A stretch of 64,000 nucleotides of DNA, from positions 13,385,338 to 13,449,337 of the forward strand of contig NC_088302.1 in the NCBI RefSeq assembly GCF_032854445.1, in the 5' to 3' direction. The notes beneath the pieces are model-generated. The model was not told the DNA's origin. It saw only the letters and a program-made list of their open reading frames with translations, and ran no database searches. This DNA comes from Liolophura sinensis. Lineage: Eukaryota; Mollusca; Polyplacophora; Chitonida; Chitonidae. Positions 32,174-44,287 of this stretch are shown here, one piece after another. Position 1 is the stretch's first letter. Every line of letters starts with the position of its first letter. The position numbers and the translations under genes were made by a program.

Positions 32174-33421
32174 TTACTTCGATTCAAATGGTGCACATTT
32201 ATCTGGGTATTGTAAAATAGCGTCCACCATGTTACGAAATTCGATAAAGTTGGCCAAAGAGAAAATATGGTTGAAGAGAGGATGGGAAACCATAGACTCG
32301 ATCTCAGCTTTTCCAGAAGATCCGTAGCTGCCGATAGCCAAGGCAAACACAAAAGCCTTCACCTGAAGTCGTCTAATGGCATTTGGCAAGGCGGCTCCGC
32401 AGTTAGAGTGTCCGTCTGTTAATACCAGTACTTCCTTCACGGACTCTGTAGCCGATCGGATTCCTGTGGGAAGTAAAAAATATACTGTTGTGGACTCTGA
32501 ACTTATTAACGTTCATATACAAGGGCAGCGAGATGGGGCATAATTGAACCCGTCTGCGTTAGTGATTACAAAGTACGATTGTAATCCAACTGCTTGATTT
32601 TCTTTCATTTCCAAGACAAAACTATTACCCGAGCGCAAAAGAGTCCTCGTCATATATCTGACAAAGAAAATGAAATAGGGTTCAAGTGAAAATGTGAAGA
32701 AAATACAGAGTTATCAGTAAACGATCAGAAATGGCAGTGAAGACAATAAGGATACTTGAACAATGACTACACATATCTGTGATCGATTTATCCATCAATC
32801 AAATTACGTATCATATTGGGTATAAAGTGTAATGTATTTTTTTTTTCAAAACGGTTCGCGTTACTTGCAAGTGTACGGTTACATTGCATCAAATAATTAA
32901 ACTGCGTTATGTTTCTTGAATAAAATGCAACATTTTCCAAAAGTAAATTAATGGCTGTACCTGTGTCGGGTTCAAACATATATTGGCGAGCATATTCGAA
33001 AGCATCACCGGTACAGGTGGAACCTCTTGCTTGAGGCATGGCCAGTATGGCGTTTTTTCACACTGTCGATGGTCCAGTGGGCTTTGAAGTTGACGTTGAG
33101 CACAACCCGGCTGGAGAATGTGATAATGGCGATCCGATTATTTTGTGGATCCACACAGTCGCTCTATCAACTCGGCAAGTTTCTGTTTCGTTGTCGTGAA
33201 ATCGCTGTCACTTATACTTCCGCTCATGTCAGTCATGAAGAGGAGATCACGTGACAGTAATGTGGTTACACCATCGCCATCAGCAAGGTCTTTGAGACCC
33301 TCCACTAGTCCCGAAAATACATAGGCACGAGTGCTATCGGGGATGAACCTGTAGTAGTGAGTATGGCCAGTCATAAACTTATTCTGGAACTTCTGCTGGA
33401 CTCCCTGTTTGAACCATGGAT
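32174..33421 (-). pseudogene. TSP1-VWA pseudogene, copy B (exons 2-3 only)
   Basis: Exon 2 (33421-32961) and exon 3 (32463-32174) of the copy A gene are present with splice sites kept. Exon 1, with the signal peptide and TSP1 repeat, is absent from the whole duplicated block. In exon 2 a 14-nt deletion after CGS (near 33150), relative to copy A, breaks the frame. One extra T near 33055 adds a second shift found only in B. Exon 3 is open (KEVLVLTDGHSNCG). The intron between them is about 200 bp longer than in copy A. A translated VWA domain cannot be made from this locus as read. Confidence 0.8.
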
Positions 33422-33472
33422 CTGAGGAAGACAAGTGTATGCTCTAAATAAATATGTAGGTATTAAATACAA

Positions 33473-34070
33473 ATGTACGCGCCTGTACTATATTGGGCTA
33501 CCAAGGTGTATCTGTGGCGTTTGAATGGGTGCCGGCCCACACTGGTGTTGACGGAAATGAGTTGGCCGACAAACTGGCCAAAAAGGCCCTTGATCTACCC
33601 AATATATCCCACACCATCCCGTTGTCTGTACAAGAAGCTATTACTTATGTCAAACAGAAATTTATATCAGTATGACAAAATGAATGGGATAACTCTGTTA
33701 CAGGAAGATTCTTTTATTCTCACAACCCTCAAATCTCTGTAAGCTACAATCTCTCTCTCAACTGTCGCCGTGACGAAATACTCGTATTTAAACTCTTGTC
33801 TGTTCACATGTAAAACAAACAGCTATTTGCATAAATTCAATCTCCATGACACGGGTTTCTGGTGAGGAATGTTTTGTAGAAGATACTGTTAGGCATGTTC
33901 TTTTTTGTTGTAGACGTCATATTGACACCAGGAGCGTATTTTACGCAGAAATAACTCGTGTGGGTGGTTAGAACCTGTCAGAAGACACGGTTTTAAAACC
34001 GGTGAGGAAACAGAACAAAGTTTTTCAGGCTGTTGCCAATTTTCTCACTTGCTGCTACAGATCCTAACAC
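33473..34070 (+). pseudogene. LINE RNase H fragment (copy B)
   Basis: Same insertion as at 21941, with the same in-frame TGA after KFISV and further small indels (near 33800, 33860 and 33965) that break the Cys/His end. It is the most decayed of the three copies. Confidence 0.8.
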
Positions 34071-35350
34071 TTAAAATTTGTACTTAACGGTGTACCCAAG
34101 CATGTCTTGAAATGTTATCTATCGTTGCTTGAAGATGCGTAATTTGTCAAGGGTCAAAGCCTAGCAATTTCTGTGGACTTAATGTTCCCCCTCTTTACTG
34201 TCCCACGCATGTATTCTTATACCATCGGTGTTCTTTACGACAGCTGTGTAAAGGCTCAGTTCTCTTGAATACTGGACATTTATCTAAAGCAGCCTCAATT
34301 GGCAGTCTACTGGGAAAACAATTAATTCAACGTTTCGTTATTGGCGTGCATCATTGACTTGGATGGGGAAACGCCATTACAAATTAATCCCCCCCCCCCC
34401 CTCCACAAATGTAACGCGCTAAAGACAGGATGTAGGGCTGCGTAATAACACAACATGCGTGCATTAAAGGAGAAGAAAACTTAAAACATGACATATGGCT
34501 GAAAAGAGCACATTTTTTTCTATCTGATGGTGCCTGCTGCATAATTTTCCGATTTTTCCCCGCCATACACGTAACGTCTGAAGACGGCAAAGCTGGCATA
34601 AAGCGCTGAGTCCATCTCGTCCTCCATCTTTAACACCCTGTAATTTGTACTGGGGGTGTGATGCCTCTCAGCCAATGAAAGTCGTTAAAACTGCCGGTTT
34701 GTTTTGTCTAAACTCGTAACCTACGTTTAACATTCCGGTTTCCCGATCGCCAAGCTGAAAACGAACTTTACTGTTTGCTACAGCTCTACCGGAAATGTAC
34801 GAACTGCACTTCGGCGGTTTCCAACGGAAATTCTCCTCCTAACACAGAAGACTTCCGGACTAGTTCTTAGGCAAAATGGAGTCGCCCACAGCGGATTTTG
34901 GCGCTGACTTTATTTATAATTTATCATCTTGAGGTACATATTAAAATTTTTTATGGCATGCACCGGCGAGAAAATACATACTCTTTTCAGTGGTATTTGT
35001 TTGTAATTTAGGTTTACTTTTCTTTTAAATACACACGTGCGCCTTACATACCGATGTAAACCTTGACCGCACTAGTGTGCAAAAACCTACACAAACATGT
35101 CAGGATAAATAACACGACTAAACACATTATGTTTACATAGCGGTACATCTGGCCTTCACATGATAATCACCGGATAATCACCCAATAACCATTAACGAAT
35201 CGGGCCAACCATTGCCATGTCCCTGTGTATATCTCTGAGCAGAATGTATTTTTGCTGTTGTACTTTGCTGATTAGTATGTACACTGGTTTCAGAAATCAA
35301 AAGCAGTTTTTTCTTAAATATTCGATGTTGGATTATGGTAGCTGTCTGAT
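34071..35350. other. Duplicated intronic-type DNA, no gene
   Basis: Matches copy A intron 1 DNA and copy C. A poly-C run at about 34389-34400 varies in length between copies (longer in B than in C), as expected for a slippage-prone tract. No exon is supported. Confidence 0.5.
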
Positions 35351-35405
35351 CTTCTGCTGGACTCCCTGTCTGGACCATGGATCTGAGGAAGACAAGTGTG
35401 AATTC
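35351..35405 (-). pseudogene. Stub of VWA exon 2 (copy B)
   Basis: The minus strand carries the acceptor (cttgtcttcctcag) and the first about 40 bp of VWA exon 2 (atccatggtccagacagggag), then leaves the gene. It lies 2 kb upstream of the fuller exon 2, at the point where copies B and C stop matching copy A. It looks like a breakpoint scar from tandem duplication or recombination within exon 2. The same stub is at 55006-55060. Confidence 0.75.
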
Positions 35406-35602
35406 CAAATAAATATGTAGGTAATAAATACAAATGTATGCGCCACAGACAGGATGTAGAGCGGCGTAATAAAGCAACATACGTGCATTAAATATTTTTT
35501 TGACAGCATTATTTCTGCTGTTGATTTTGGTAATTTTGTACGAACTACCTTTTCACTTGCAGTACTTCCGTCTGCAAAAATATGGTTACTTATTTATTTA
35601 TT

Positions 35603-35735
35603 TGATTTGGTGTTTTTCACCATACTCAAGAATATTTCACTAATGCGACGGCGGCCAGCATTATGGTGGTGGGAAAGCAGGGGGAGCCCGGGGGAAACCC
35701 ACGGCCATCCGAGGTTGGCAAATATATGGTGGCCT
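35603..35735 (-). mobile_element. Truncated SINE (copy B)
   Basis: Inverted tail and body only (gatttggtgtttttcaccat, then gcgacggcggccagcattatg, then gagcccgggggaaaccc), ending at a ggttggcaaatata junction. The tRNA-like head is missing. The same insertion is at 55259-55385 in copy C. Confidence 0.75.
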
Positions 35736-36371
35736 GATATTTCATTATTGTTTAAATATACCTATAACACAAATTTAAAGACTTATACATGATTTATATC
35801 TACATCAGATAATTCGCTCCTTAGAAGTTATTTACGCCATACCAATGGAACCGTGTTGGTCACATTGTTTTCAAATACCATTAAACACATGACAGAACAC
35901 TTTGATGGATGAAATAACAAACAAATGGTTGACAAAATATGGAATGCCAATACCTAAAAATACTAATCTATTGAGTTTATCAGAATGTCTGTTCTGTTAA
36001 GTGATGCCTGAATGTATTCGGTTATCATAACATATTACTGTGTTATATGCAATGTATTATTCTGTTCGTCTAACAAGGTCATTTATTTGGATATTTGTGC
36101 TTTAAAAATAACGGTATAGTCTGGTGCAATAATAGAATACATTCTAGTTTCCCTTCACATACAATATACGTTCACTTTTGTAATGTAAAGATTAACATTT
36201 ATCTTGGTAAACTTTTACCGGTCACGAGTACATCTTTACTGAAACATTTGCTCAAAAAGACGCAGCCTAATTTTGTAGTGCTCATCCATGCCTGCTGCAG
36301 TAAGGCCTATAGACCTGCTTGCTATTTCAACGTAGTGATTTAATATACATAATTTAAAGAAGACAAGTGTC
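35736..36371. other. Duplicated DNA, no gene recognised
   Basis: AT-rich. The open frame at 36095-36343 is kept in copy C but has no recognised domain, and recent duplication alone explains the conservation. Confidence 0.45.
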
Positions 36372-37000
36372 TTAATTGTACAAATGTAAACGTTCAGCTA
36401 TTTGAGTGGAGACTGGAATATACCCGTACCTGAAGATGTACACGTTTACTGACTGGTCACTAAAACGAGACAGCTGTCGCCCAGTTGCAACAATGACTGG
36501 TTTTTGCAGCTTGGACTGAAACAGTTCATCTTCACTTTCCACTTTCAGTATAAGTCTCTTAATCTGTTCGCTGAGAGATTCCACTCTGGTGAGATGCGGT
36601 CGTTGTTGTTCACCACCACCCTGTTGGCGTACATCGTCGGTGCGGTCCGAGTTTTGACGAACATCCACCTCCTGCTGAACATTAACACCTCCGGTAGCCA
36701 TTGCACATTTGGATCCAGGGTCAGGTCAAGGTCATATCACCAGGTCATCTCAGGGGTTTTTCTCCACTCACCACGTCGAATCATCTTATCTCCCATCCCA
36801 CTTCTGACACCAAATGTAAAGGTGTGGGAATAAACACATGTAGACCATCTGATACGACTGTTATGGTTCATTAGGAGTTGGTGAACGGAGATGTACAGAA
36901 GTGAGGGAGAAACCACAAGAAAGAAAAATACCTGCAATGTACAAAAATAAACACCACATGTACTCACAGTCAATTAATGTTCTATGATAAAAAGGCATTT
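36372..37000 (-). mobile_element. 5' piece of a Gypsy LTR retrotransposon (copy B)
   Basis: Reading the minus strand, LTR-like sequence ends in ttTACA at 36815. A primer-binding site, tggtgtcagaagtggga, follows at 36812-36796, of the type matching tRNA-Leu in many Gypsy elements. A gag-like frame starts at 36701 (MATGGVNVQQEVDV, polar, then KRLILKVESEDE) and stays open for 109 codons to 36372. No zinc knuckle, protease or polymerase follows, so only the 5' part is present. The outer LTR end was not found. The copy C equivalent is at 56028. Confidence 0.6.
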
Positions 37001-39089
37001 CATATATAGACACAGTTCAGATTTACATCACTCCAAGAGAACCAGAAGTCACATCCTTTACTACTGTAGAGGAAGGGTTATTTCCTTTTCATGGAATACC
37101 ATGCGTGTTTACTTAGTTTCCTTTTTTAGAGTTGTTTACTTGGTTTGGTGGCGAAGTAATGTGATTAGAAATGTTGTGTAACTGAGGTTAGTGGAACGGC
37201 TCGAACTCCCGAAGCTGAAGTGACCTGGATCAATGTGTTTCACAATTTATGAAACCTGTGATCATTAAGTTATACATCTGAGACAGGCGTTGTGCCAGCT
37301 ATAGAGAATGGGGACAGCGTTCAAAGACGATTCTTCTGACCAGGTCTCTACATCAGTTACCATGCTTGCCTGGGCGAAATGATTGGGGATAGCCTCAAGT
37401 TGCCATTTATGGCAAACAGCAACATTCCATCACCCCTTCCGTCATGGCTAAGTAAAAGTAGGGACACATGTAGAGAGGAATGCCGTGAGTTCTTTTTTTG
37501 TTGTTGTTGCCTTATGTTTGAATACTTGCTTTCACAATAACCTAATAAATTTCAATATTGTTTTGTTAACCTGTGTCTGAGCCTCGTTTTTGGAGAGTTG
37601 GCCGTCTGGCATTTTGGCTGATTCGCGTCACTTGGGGTCCTAACTTACGAACCTGGGTAGGCCAAGGAAGACAGCATTAGTTGCCTCCTGTTACACTACT
37701 CTTATCCAATGTATGCAACATTATCTTATTTTATCTGACACAAGACAATTCTCACAATAACTATCATAGAATTGCAACCTCTGCTCTAAAATCGCCTGTT
37801 TATACATCTACACAAAGCATGCTATGCCAGTGAAAACATCACTATTACTGACCACTCACTAAACATCCTAAAACATTTCAATACAACCTTATCTGTATAT
37901 AAGTAGAACTGAATTTAACGTGCACATTAACTAAATTTTAAAAAAGTGTAAGGAAATATTAATCTACATTTCGACAACTGACAGATTTGTCACAACTGAC
38001 AATTACTAAAAAAAAAACTACAACAGTTAAACAACTGCCTGGACCTATCCTGATACAATGGAGTCTATGACAATGTAGCATAATACACAAGACACCTCTA
38101 CTACATCACTACAGTAATATTTCGTTCTAAAAACAATATCATCTACACACATTATTATCTAACCAGAGGGGAAACTCTAAAACTCAACCCCCAAGAGAGC
38201 TACAGCATCCCATTCAGTAAAGCAGCTACTTATGCAGCGCCTGGCAGTTCAGAATAACAATCAACTTAGCTGGGGTATAAAGAAACAACGACAGACAATT
38301 AGTCTATGGTCTAATAACTAGTAGTAATAAACTAAAATATCCTTATGAATTTCAGTCACTTTATAATACTGATGGCATAGTTCCCTACTTACATTTACAT
38401 TATGATTTCACATAATATACTCTCTATATGGCCGTGGCATCCTCTGTAAGGATCCCAGCGGCATTACATAAACATGTAATGTACTATACATACGAGAATT
38501 CTACAGCAATTTCCACATTTGTACTTTAACGGCCAAAATATAACTGTTTGCTAGCTCAAATACACATTTTATTTTTAAACCTCTAAAAGACATCATGTAG
38601 CACAAAATAAAGCCTTCTCGAGTCAATACGGATTTCTTGAGATTTTACGGTAAGTCGCACTTGTTCACCATGACATAATCCCACTTTGTTTTTTAGAATC
38701 AAATCTGTTGATTTACGCAATGTCATCTGAGAAGACAAAGTTCTTTCAACAGCGCACTGAAACTGCACCTTCCTTCCAACAATTGTGCATTCCTACATAC
38801 ATGACAAAAATTACGAAACATGATAGGTCTGATCGTCTGCGACCTGCACGATTGCGATTTAAGATGGCGGGTGACCTCGATCGGTCACATCTAGTGTGCG
38901 TCTTAATTACACATACAAAAACAAATCTTTCAATATATACTGACTTCAGACAATGAATGAGGATTATGCAAAATAACTGTTACAAAAAAAAATGATGGGT
39001 AATAAACTTTTGTGAGCTAATCAGCCCCGAACAGTCACGGAGATCTCCGAACACACACCAACATGCCAGTCACCGATAATGACCTAATT
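37001..39089. other. Duplicated DNA, no gene recognised
   Basis: About 2 kb of AT-rich sequence shared with copy C (56657-58745). Short open frames are kept in both copies (for example 38708-38956) but lack domains, and copies this similar are uninformative about selection. No RNA gene was seen. Confidence 0.5.
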
Positions 39090-40300
39090 ACTTGGTGCAC
39101 CTCTTACACTAAGCCAGATAATTTCCATGATATTTAGATGAAGGTATTGTGCTGGCTATCTACGCGGGCTATAACAGGCTATAAATGATCAATTGTGCCA
39201 ATATGTTGGCATCTAACGTCAATAATGTTCCAACACCACTAATGTGACAGACACAGCCCAGACCATAAAAGTAACTTTCCTCCAAGATGGCCAGCAGACA
39301 TGATGCATGGGGACTGTTGACTTAATCATGTTTTCTCCATACACAAACGGGACTGTCCGTCCCTATCACAACTTGACTTTCATCAGAAAATATCGCATTT
39401 TTCACTCTCGATAATTCGTCCAGTTCCTCCTTTCCTTACACCATTTTACACCCTTTTGTGCCAGGGTAAGGCGCCACCGAGTTCGCACACATTGCATGGT
39501 CCTTTATAGACAGTGTTTAGCCTTCTTGGTTAAGGGCTATTTCATACTGATGATGTGCAAGTGCTCACAACTCTTTTGTGTTTGTGTTAGGTGTGTAATA
39601 CTACTTTTTTTCTTACTTTTTTGGATACATTATTGTGACTATGATGCTTCCATTGGTAGAACCGTTGAACACTGTTGTTATGAGAGAAGGGAAGGTTTAA
39701 CTACATCTGTATGTAAAAGGCCCGGTTTGGGTACGAGAGTATCCATGACATGGCTGACGCCTCGCCAAAGGCGGTCGGTTTGAGTTAAGCTGTCGCTTAT
39801 TTGCCTGTCATCGCTCTATGCTTGTATCTGTTATCCTTCCAGGGTTGCACACGACTGTCACACATACGACTGAGCCCAGTCCAAATGTAAAACCAGAGGA
39901 AAGAAATAAAGAGCATAGTCACAAGCAAGCCAGCGTTGTTCCAGCTGTGAAACTGAAAGGACCGGTAAACTCCACTCCGGTTACATTTTTTCTTCTTCAC
40001 CTCACGAACCGCAATTCTCTTTCTTGCAACTCGTCTTTTGTACCCTGCTTTCTGCAAGTTTCTTGACACATTTTTCTGACAAAATTGACATTCCTTCCCC
40101 TCATTTAGCTTGTTGGTCACATCTGACAAACTTAATCTTCTGGTAAAACATACGTGAAAACCCTGATTTACCTGGAGCATGAAATGGTGCTTTCCTTTGT
40201 TTCTCGTCCATACACGGCTGTTTACCTTTCCGACCGATCTTGTCAAACAATGTTTACAAACAAACCGTAAGAGCCGACGACGATATGACGTCATGAATAT
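39090..40300 (-). pseudogene. Tc1-like transposase relic (copy B)
   Basis: On the minus strand, about 40200-39997 reads the DNA-binding half (RRLSLSDVTNKLNEGKECQF, then KAGYKRRVARKRIAVREV, a typical Tc1 helix-turn-helix end). The catalytic half follows at about 39400-39100 (FSDESQVVI, CVWRK), with frameshifts. A roughly 500-bp block (about 39460-39990) with no transposase sequence separates the halves and is absent at 15.7 kb. The final catalytic block, seen clearly in the 15250 copy, is decayed here. Confidence 0.7.
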
Positions 40301-40412
40301 ATTTATGAAAACTTAAAGTCTATTTCATATAAAAGGTTTGTTATGTTTATATGTCTGTATATAGAGCTGAACATAAACACATCAACTTCGCGAAGCGCAA
40401 TTCCGCAATATT

Positions 40413-40545
40413 ATGGAAGTGACGAATACTGACCGAAACCCGAGACCTCGCTCTATGGGTGGAGTATACATTGTAGCGGTCCAATTATTGTATTTATCTT
40501 ATGTGCTTTCGTTACTTATGATGTCTTCTCCTCAAGTATACAGGT
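40413..40545 (+). CDS. Possible first exon with membrane segment (weak)
   Basis: An ATG opens a frame with a short polar start (MEVTNTDRNPRPRS) and a long hydrophobic run (YIVAVQLLYLSYVLSLLM), then SSPQVYR ending at ACAG/GTACTT, a possible donor. A TATA-like tatatag lies about 60 bp upstream. This would suit a type II membrane or signal-anchored protein, but no second exon is recognised. In copy C a 10-bp insertion shifts this start codon out of frame. Support is weak. Confidence 0.2.
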
Positions 40546-40664
40546 ACTTATGTCAGTGCGACATAAATGTACAAATTGAACTGAGGACAATAAATGTTCT
40601 TTTGCTGTGTGAAACAAGAACGAAAATAGAAGGTAAAAGTTTTTCAGATAAGACAATGACATAG

Positions 40665-41463
40665 AATTTCGTAATTTTTAGATTATGGCTATATTGTTGA
40701 AAATACTTATAATTATCCCAAATGTGTAGGAATGCAGATACATGAACAACAACAACATCTCTCGTTCATGAAACAGATGGACGTAAGTTTAAATCTTTCT
40801 ACGAGCATACATAAACACTATACTGGCAAATATTGACTTCATAAATTAAAAACTATGGCCTCATATAACTGTCTTACCAAAATTTCGGTGAAAATTCCTG
40901 AAGAAATGAATATATATAAACTTCCCTGCCTTAAATTTATTTCTCAAATCCCGGTACGTTGTACTGGTACACAGGAAGCGCTGGCCACCATGGTCGACGC
41001 CTAACCCCATATCAAAAGATCACAGCCGAGATCCTTGGCTAGTGTAGATTCGTCGTTGATTCTCGCGGGGATTTATTCATTCAGAAACGTTCTAATGTGA
41101 CAGGACGGGACTACGAGCTGAGGATTATGTACAGAAATGATACATATAAATATCAAACAGCAACTCAAGTCCATATCTTCTTTTGGACCGATTTTATTAC
41201 CCACGGAACATGCGCATGCCTGCAGGAAAAAATGACCGCCCGTGCAATCCCTTCTAGATAGGTTACCGTAATTGACCCACGCAGTCGTTAAATACCGTAC
41301 AATTGGTATAATGACGCAACACATGACAAATATAGGGCACATGTTTGACAAACAAAGGAAAAAAATACACCCGGGGAGTATAAGAGGATAGTCCTTATAT
41401 TCCAGTGTACTTGTTGTGATATTGTCATAGTTTGCCACGTGCATTTGTTTAGATCATAGCACA
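40665..41463. other. Duplicated DNA, no gene recognised
   Basis: No supported exon. A minus-strand open frame (41444-41073), hydrophobic and Cys-rich, is kept in both copies, but no family is recognised and the copies are too similar to test. Confidence 0.45.
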
Positions 41464-41680
41464 TGTGTATGTTTACATCACATGATCAGCTCCCCTATGT
41501 TAATATTCATGACGTTGCAGCATAGCGATTTGCTAATAATACGTAAGTAACATACTGCGGGACTGCTCAAGGTGATGAACCGAGTGGAATAGAATGACAG
41601 TCTGAAAGGAGACGCTGTTTCGAGTCCTTTATTTACTTATACTTTCTTACGTCAAAAGACGGTAACATAAAAGTATTACA
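41464..41680 (+). repeat. 5' LTR of Gypsy element (copy B)
   Basis: The 217-bp stretch begins tgtgtatg and ends agtattaca, directly before the primer-binding site tggtgtcagaagt at 41681. The TG...CA ends fit an LTR. Its last about 50 bp (agacggtaacataaaagta) recur at 45690-45739, marking the 3' end of the element. The start is inferred from the TG rule. Confidence 0.55.
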
Positions 41681-41714
41681 TGGTGTCAGAAGTTCAGAAT
41701 AACTTTCGAGATGG

Positions 41715-42476
41715 CGGTAATGTTGCAGAAAACTGGTCACGATGGAAGAAACTGATGCACCTCGTGTTTACCGGACCGGATGCAAACAAGTGGAAAGCGG
41801 AGCAAAAGCCGTACAGTTCTTGATAAATATCGGACAAAAAGGCAGAGACATTTGCAGAGCATGGCGTTCTAGTGGTGAACTTTCAGAGGAAGATTCTAAG
41901 AAGCCAGAGAAACTGTTCGAACTTTTCGAGTACTACTGCAACCCGTAGAAAAACACAACGTAAGTACAACGTAAGTTATTTCATCAACGGGGTCAAAGTC
42001 AGTCAGAATCGATAGACGAATGGGTCACTCAGTTAAAACTCATTGGCCGTGACTGTAGTTTTCATGATCTAGACGACATGATTAAAGACAGGATTCTCAT
42101 GGGCTCAAATTCAGGAAAAACTCCTCTTAGAAGATGATCTGACTCTAGAAAAAGCAACAAAAATTGCCAGGGTTCATGAAATATCACGTGAACAATTGAA
42201 AGTGTTGAACAAAACTCCCGACGAAGTCCACGAGCTAAATTTGAGAATAAATTTGGAAAGAATAAATTGAAAATTGGTCAACAGAAATTTTAGGGACAAA
42301 ACCAACAGAAATTTAACAAGTTTCAGAAACGGAACACACATGACAAGCAGGACAATTCTCAGTGTGGTCGGTGTGGATATGAACATAAGAAGTCAGAAAC
42401 TTGCCCAGCAGTGGGAAAAAATTGTATGAAATGTGGCATCAAAAATCATTTCAGGAGAATGTGTAGGTCTAAATGA
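41715..42476 (+). pseudogene. Gypsy gag with CCHC zinc knuckles (copy B)
   Basis: The frame changes several times, but gag parts are visible in order. There is a capsid-like start (WSRWKK-type and FLINIGQKGRDI), a YCNP block followed by ESIDEWVTQLK, a region ending LNKTPDEVHELNL, and two zinc knuckles at 42360-42476 (CGRCGYEHKKSETC, then CMKCGIKNHFRRMC) closed by TGA. The knuckles would bind element RNA. Stops and frameshifts make it non-functional. Copy C (61381-62136) has the same lesions plus a 6-bp loss near 61418. Confidence 0.75.
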
Positions 42477-42593
42477 GCTCATGCTGTTTGTGAAGGTAAT
42501 CATAACACAGAGACTGACACTGGAGACAATGTGGTATTTTAGGTAGAGTTCACAAAACTGAAAACAACGAAAATGAAGCTTATGCAAACATTG

Positions 42594-44100
42594 AAATAGG
42601 AAACACAGGCAAAACTCTCAGGTGTAAACTGGATACTGGAGCACAGGTAAACTGCATTCCCACAGAAACATACAAAAGACTACTGTCAAGCGAAGTACCT
42701 TTACAAACACCCTTTCTCCCCAAGCTGTCAGGATATGGTGGTAATCAACTCAAAGTCACAGGTAAATGCACGGTACCATGCAACTGCAAAAACATTATTC
42801 AGAACTTAGAGTTTGTAGTCGTGGATAACCCAGCGAAACCCCTCCTAGATTTCAACGCCTGTAAGCTGCTACACCTGGTGAAAGTGGTTATGACAATTGA
42901 TCAACCAATCACAAAGCAGTTTTTGACTAAAGAATCAGTGGTCAAGGAGAACAAGGATATCTTCACAGAGCTTGGTTGTCTTCCAGGAAAAGCCAAAATT
43001 AGACTTAAAGACAACACACTACCAGTTGTACACGCACCACGGCGTGTCCCCGTAGCGGTTAAGGGATCGTGTCAAAAATGAACTAAAACGTATGGAGACA
43101 ATGGGCGTTATCAGAGCCATTGACGAGCCCACAGAATGGGTAAGCTCAATGGTGGCCGTCGCGAAAAAAGACATAATGCGAGAGCGCTGTCAACTCCCTA
43201 CATTGGAGGACATAACACATAAACTGGCAGGTGCGAAGTACTTCAGTCGGCTGGACGCAAAATCCGGGTACTGGCAGATCCAGCTAGATGATGAAAGTAG
43301 TGAACTCACAACATTTAAATCTCCTTTTGGCAGGTGGGCATTTACACTCTTAACTTTTGAACTGCACGACGAGCGACTCAGAGAACTACTTCAGAGATGC
43401 CGTGACAAAAACCTGCACCTGAATTCTGCAAAAATGAAAATTGGGGTCACAGAGACAAAGTTCTACGCACACACTCTCACGTCGGAAGGTCTGAAACCTG
43501 ACCCAGACAAGATTATAGCGATTGAACAGATGCCGACCCCAACCTCGAAAAAGGAACAGGAAACGCTGATGGGTATGATCAATTACCTCACCAAGTTTGT
43601 CCCAGGGCTTGCCACAGCCACAGCTCTAATAAAAGAACTCTTAAAAGAAGATGTGGAGTGGCTATGGGACGCAAATTGTGACAAAGCATTTGAAGAGGTG
43701 AAATCCATCATCACGCGAACACCAGGGCCGGTGTTAGCATACTATGACGTCACCAAGGACGTCACCCTCCAAGTAGACGCGTCAAAATCAGGCCTTGGCG
43801 CGGTCATTCTTCAAGAAGGCAAACCAGTTGCCTATGCTTCACGAGCACTTATGCCGACACAGCAAAACTATACACAGATAGAAAAAGAAATGTTGGCAAT
43901 TTAGTTTGGGTGAGAGAAGTTTCATTCTTATATCTATGGAAAACAAGTGACAGTACACAGTGATCACAAGCCGCTTGAGATAATCATGCGCAAACCACTG
44001 GCTTCAGCACCACCCAGACTACAGCGCATGATGCTGGGCTTACAGCTCTACGTGTGCGGACATACTGTCGAGAAATTACAAATCTGGACATGACGCACAT
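42594..44100 (+). pseudogene. Gypsy pol: protease, RT, RNase H (copy B)
   Basis: The aspartic protease motif LDTGAQVNCIP is at about 42625. Reverse transcriptase follows (KENKDIFTELGCLPG, then AKYFSRLDAKSGYWQIQLDD). RNase H starts at VTLQVDASKSGLGAVI (about 43765) and continues past a stop at 43902 in the HSDHKPLEII block. Faults: one inserted base near 43060, a loss of 15 codons near 43172 that is intact in copy C, and absence of the RT block with the YxDD catalytic pair. The chain jumps from FGRWAFTLLTF straight to HDERLRELLQRC near 43360. No active polymerase is possible. Confidence 0.85.
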
Positions 44101-44287
44101 GAAGATCCAACACTGGAAGAGCACGTTCATGCAGTATTTGAACTGATCCCAGTAACTGATCAAAAACTGGAAAAAATCAAATCGGAAACATAGAAGGATC
44201 AAACTCCCATCAAACTTAAACCTGTCATTCACAGAGGCTAGCCACAGACTAAACAACAAGTGGACGCTCATCTGAGAGAATTCTGGC

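Noticed and set aside
36504-36833. Plus-strand 109-codon frame opposite the gag-like frame
   Set aside because: It is the antisense shadow of the gag-like frame and crosses the primer-binding site.
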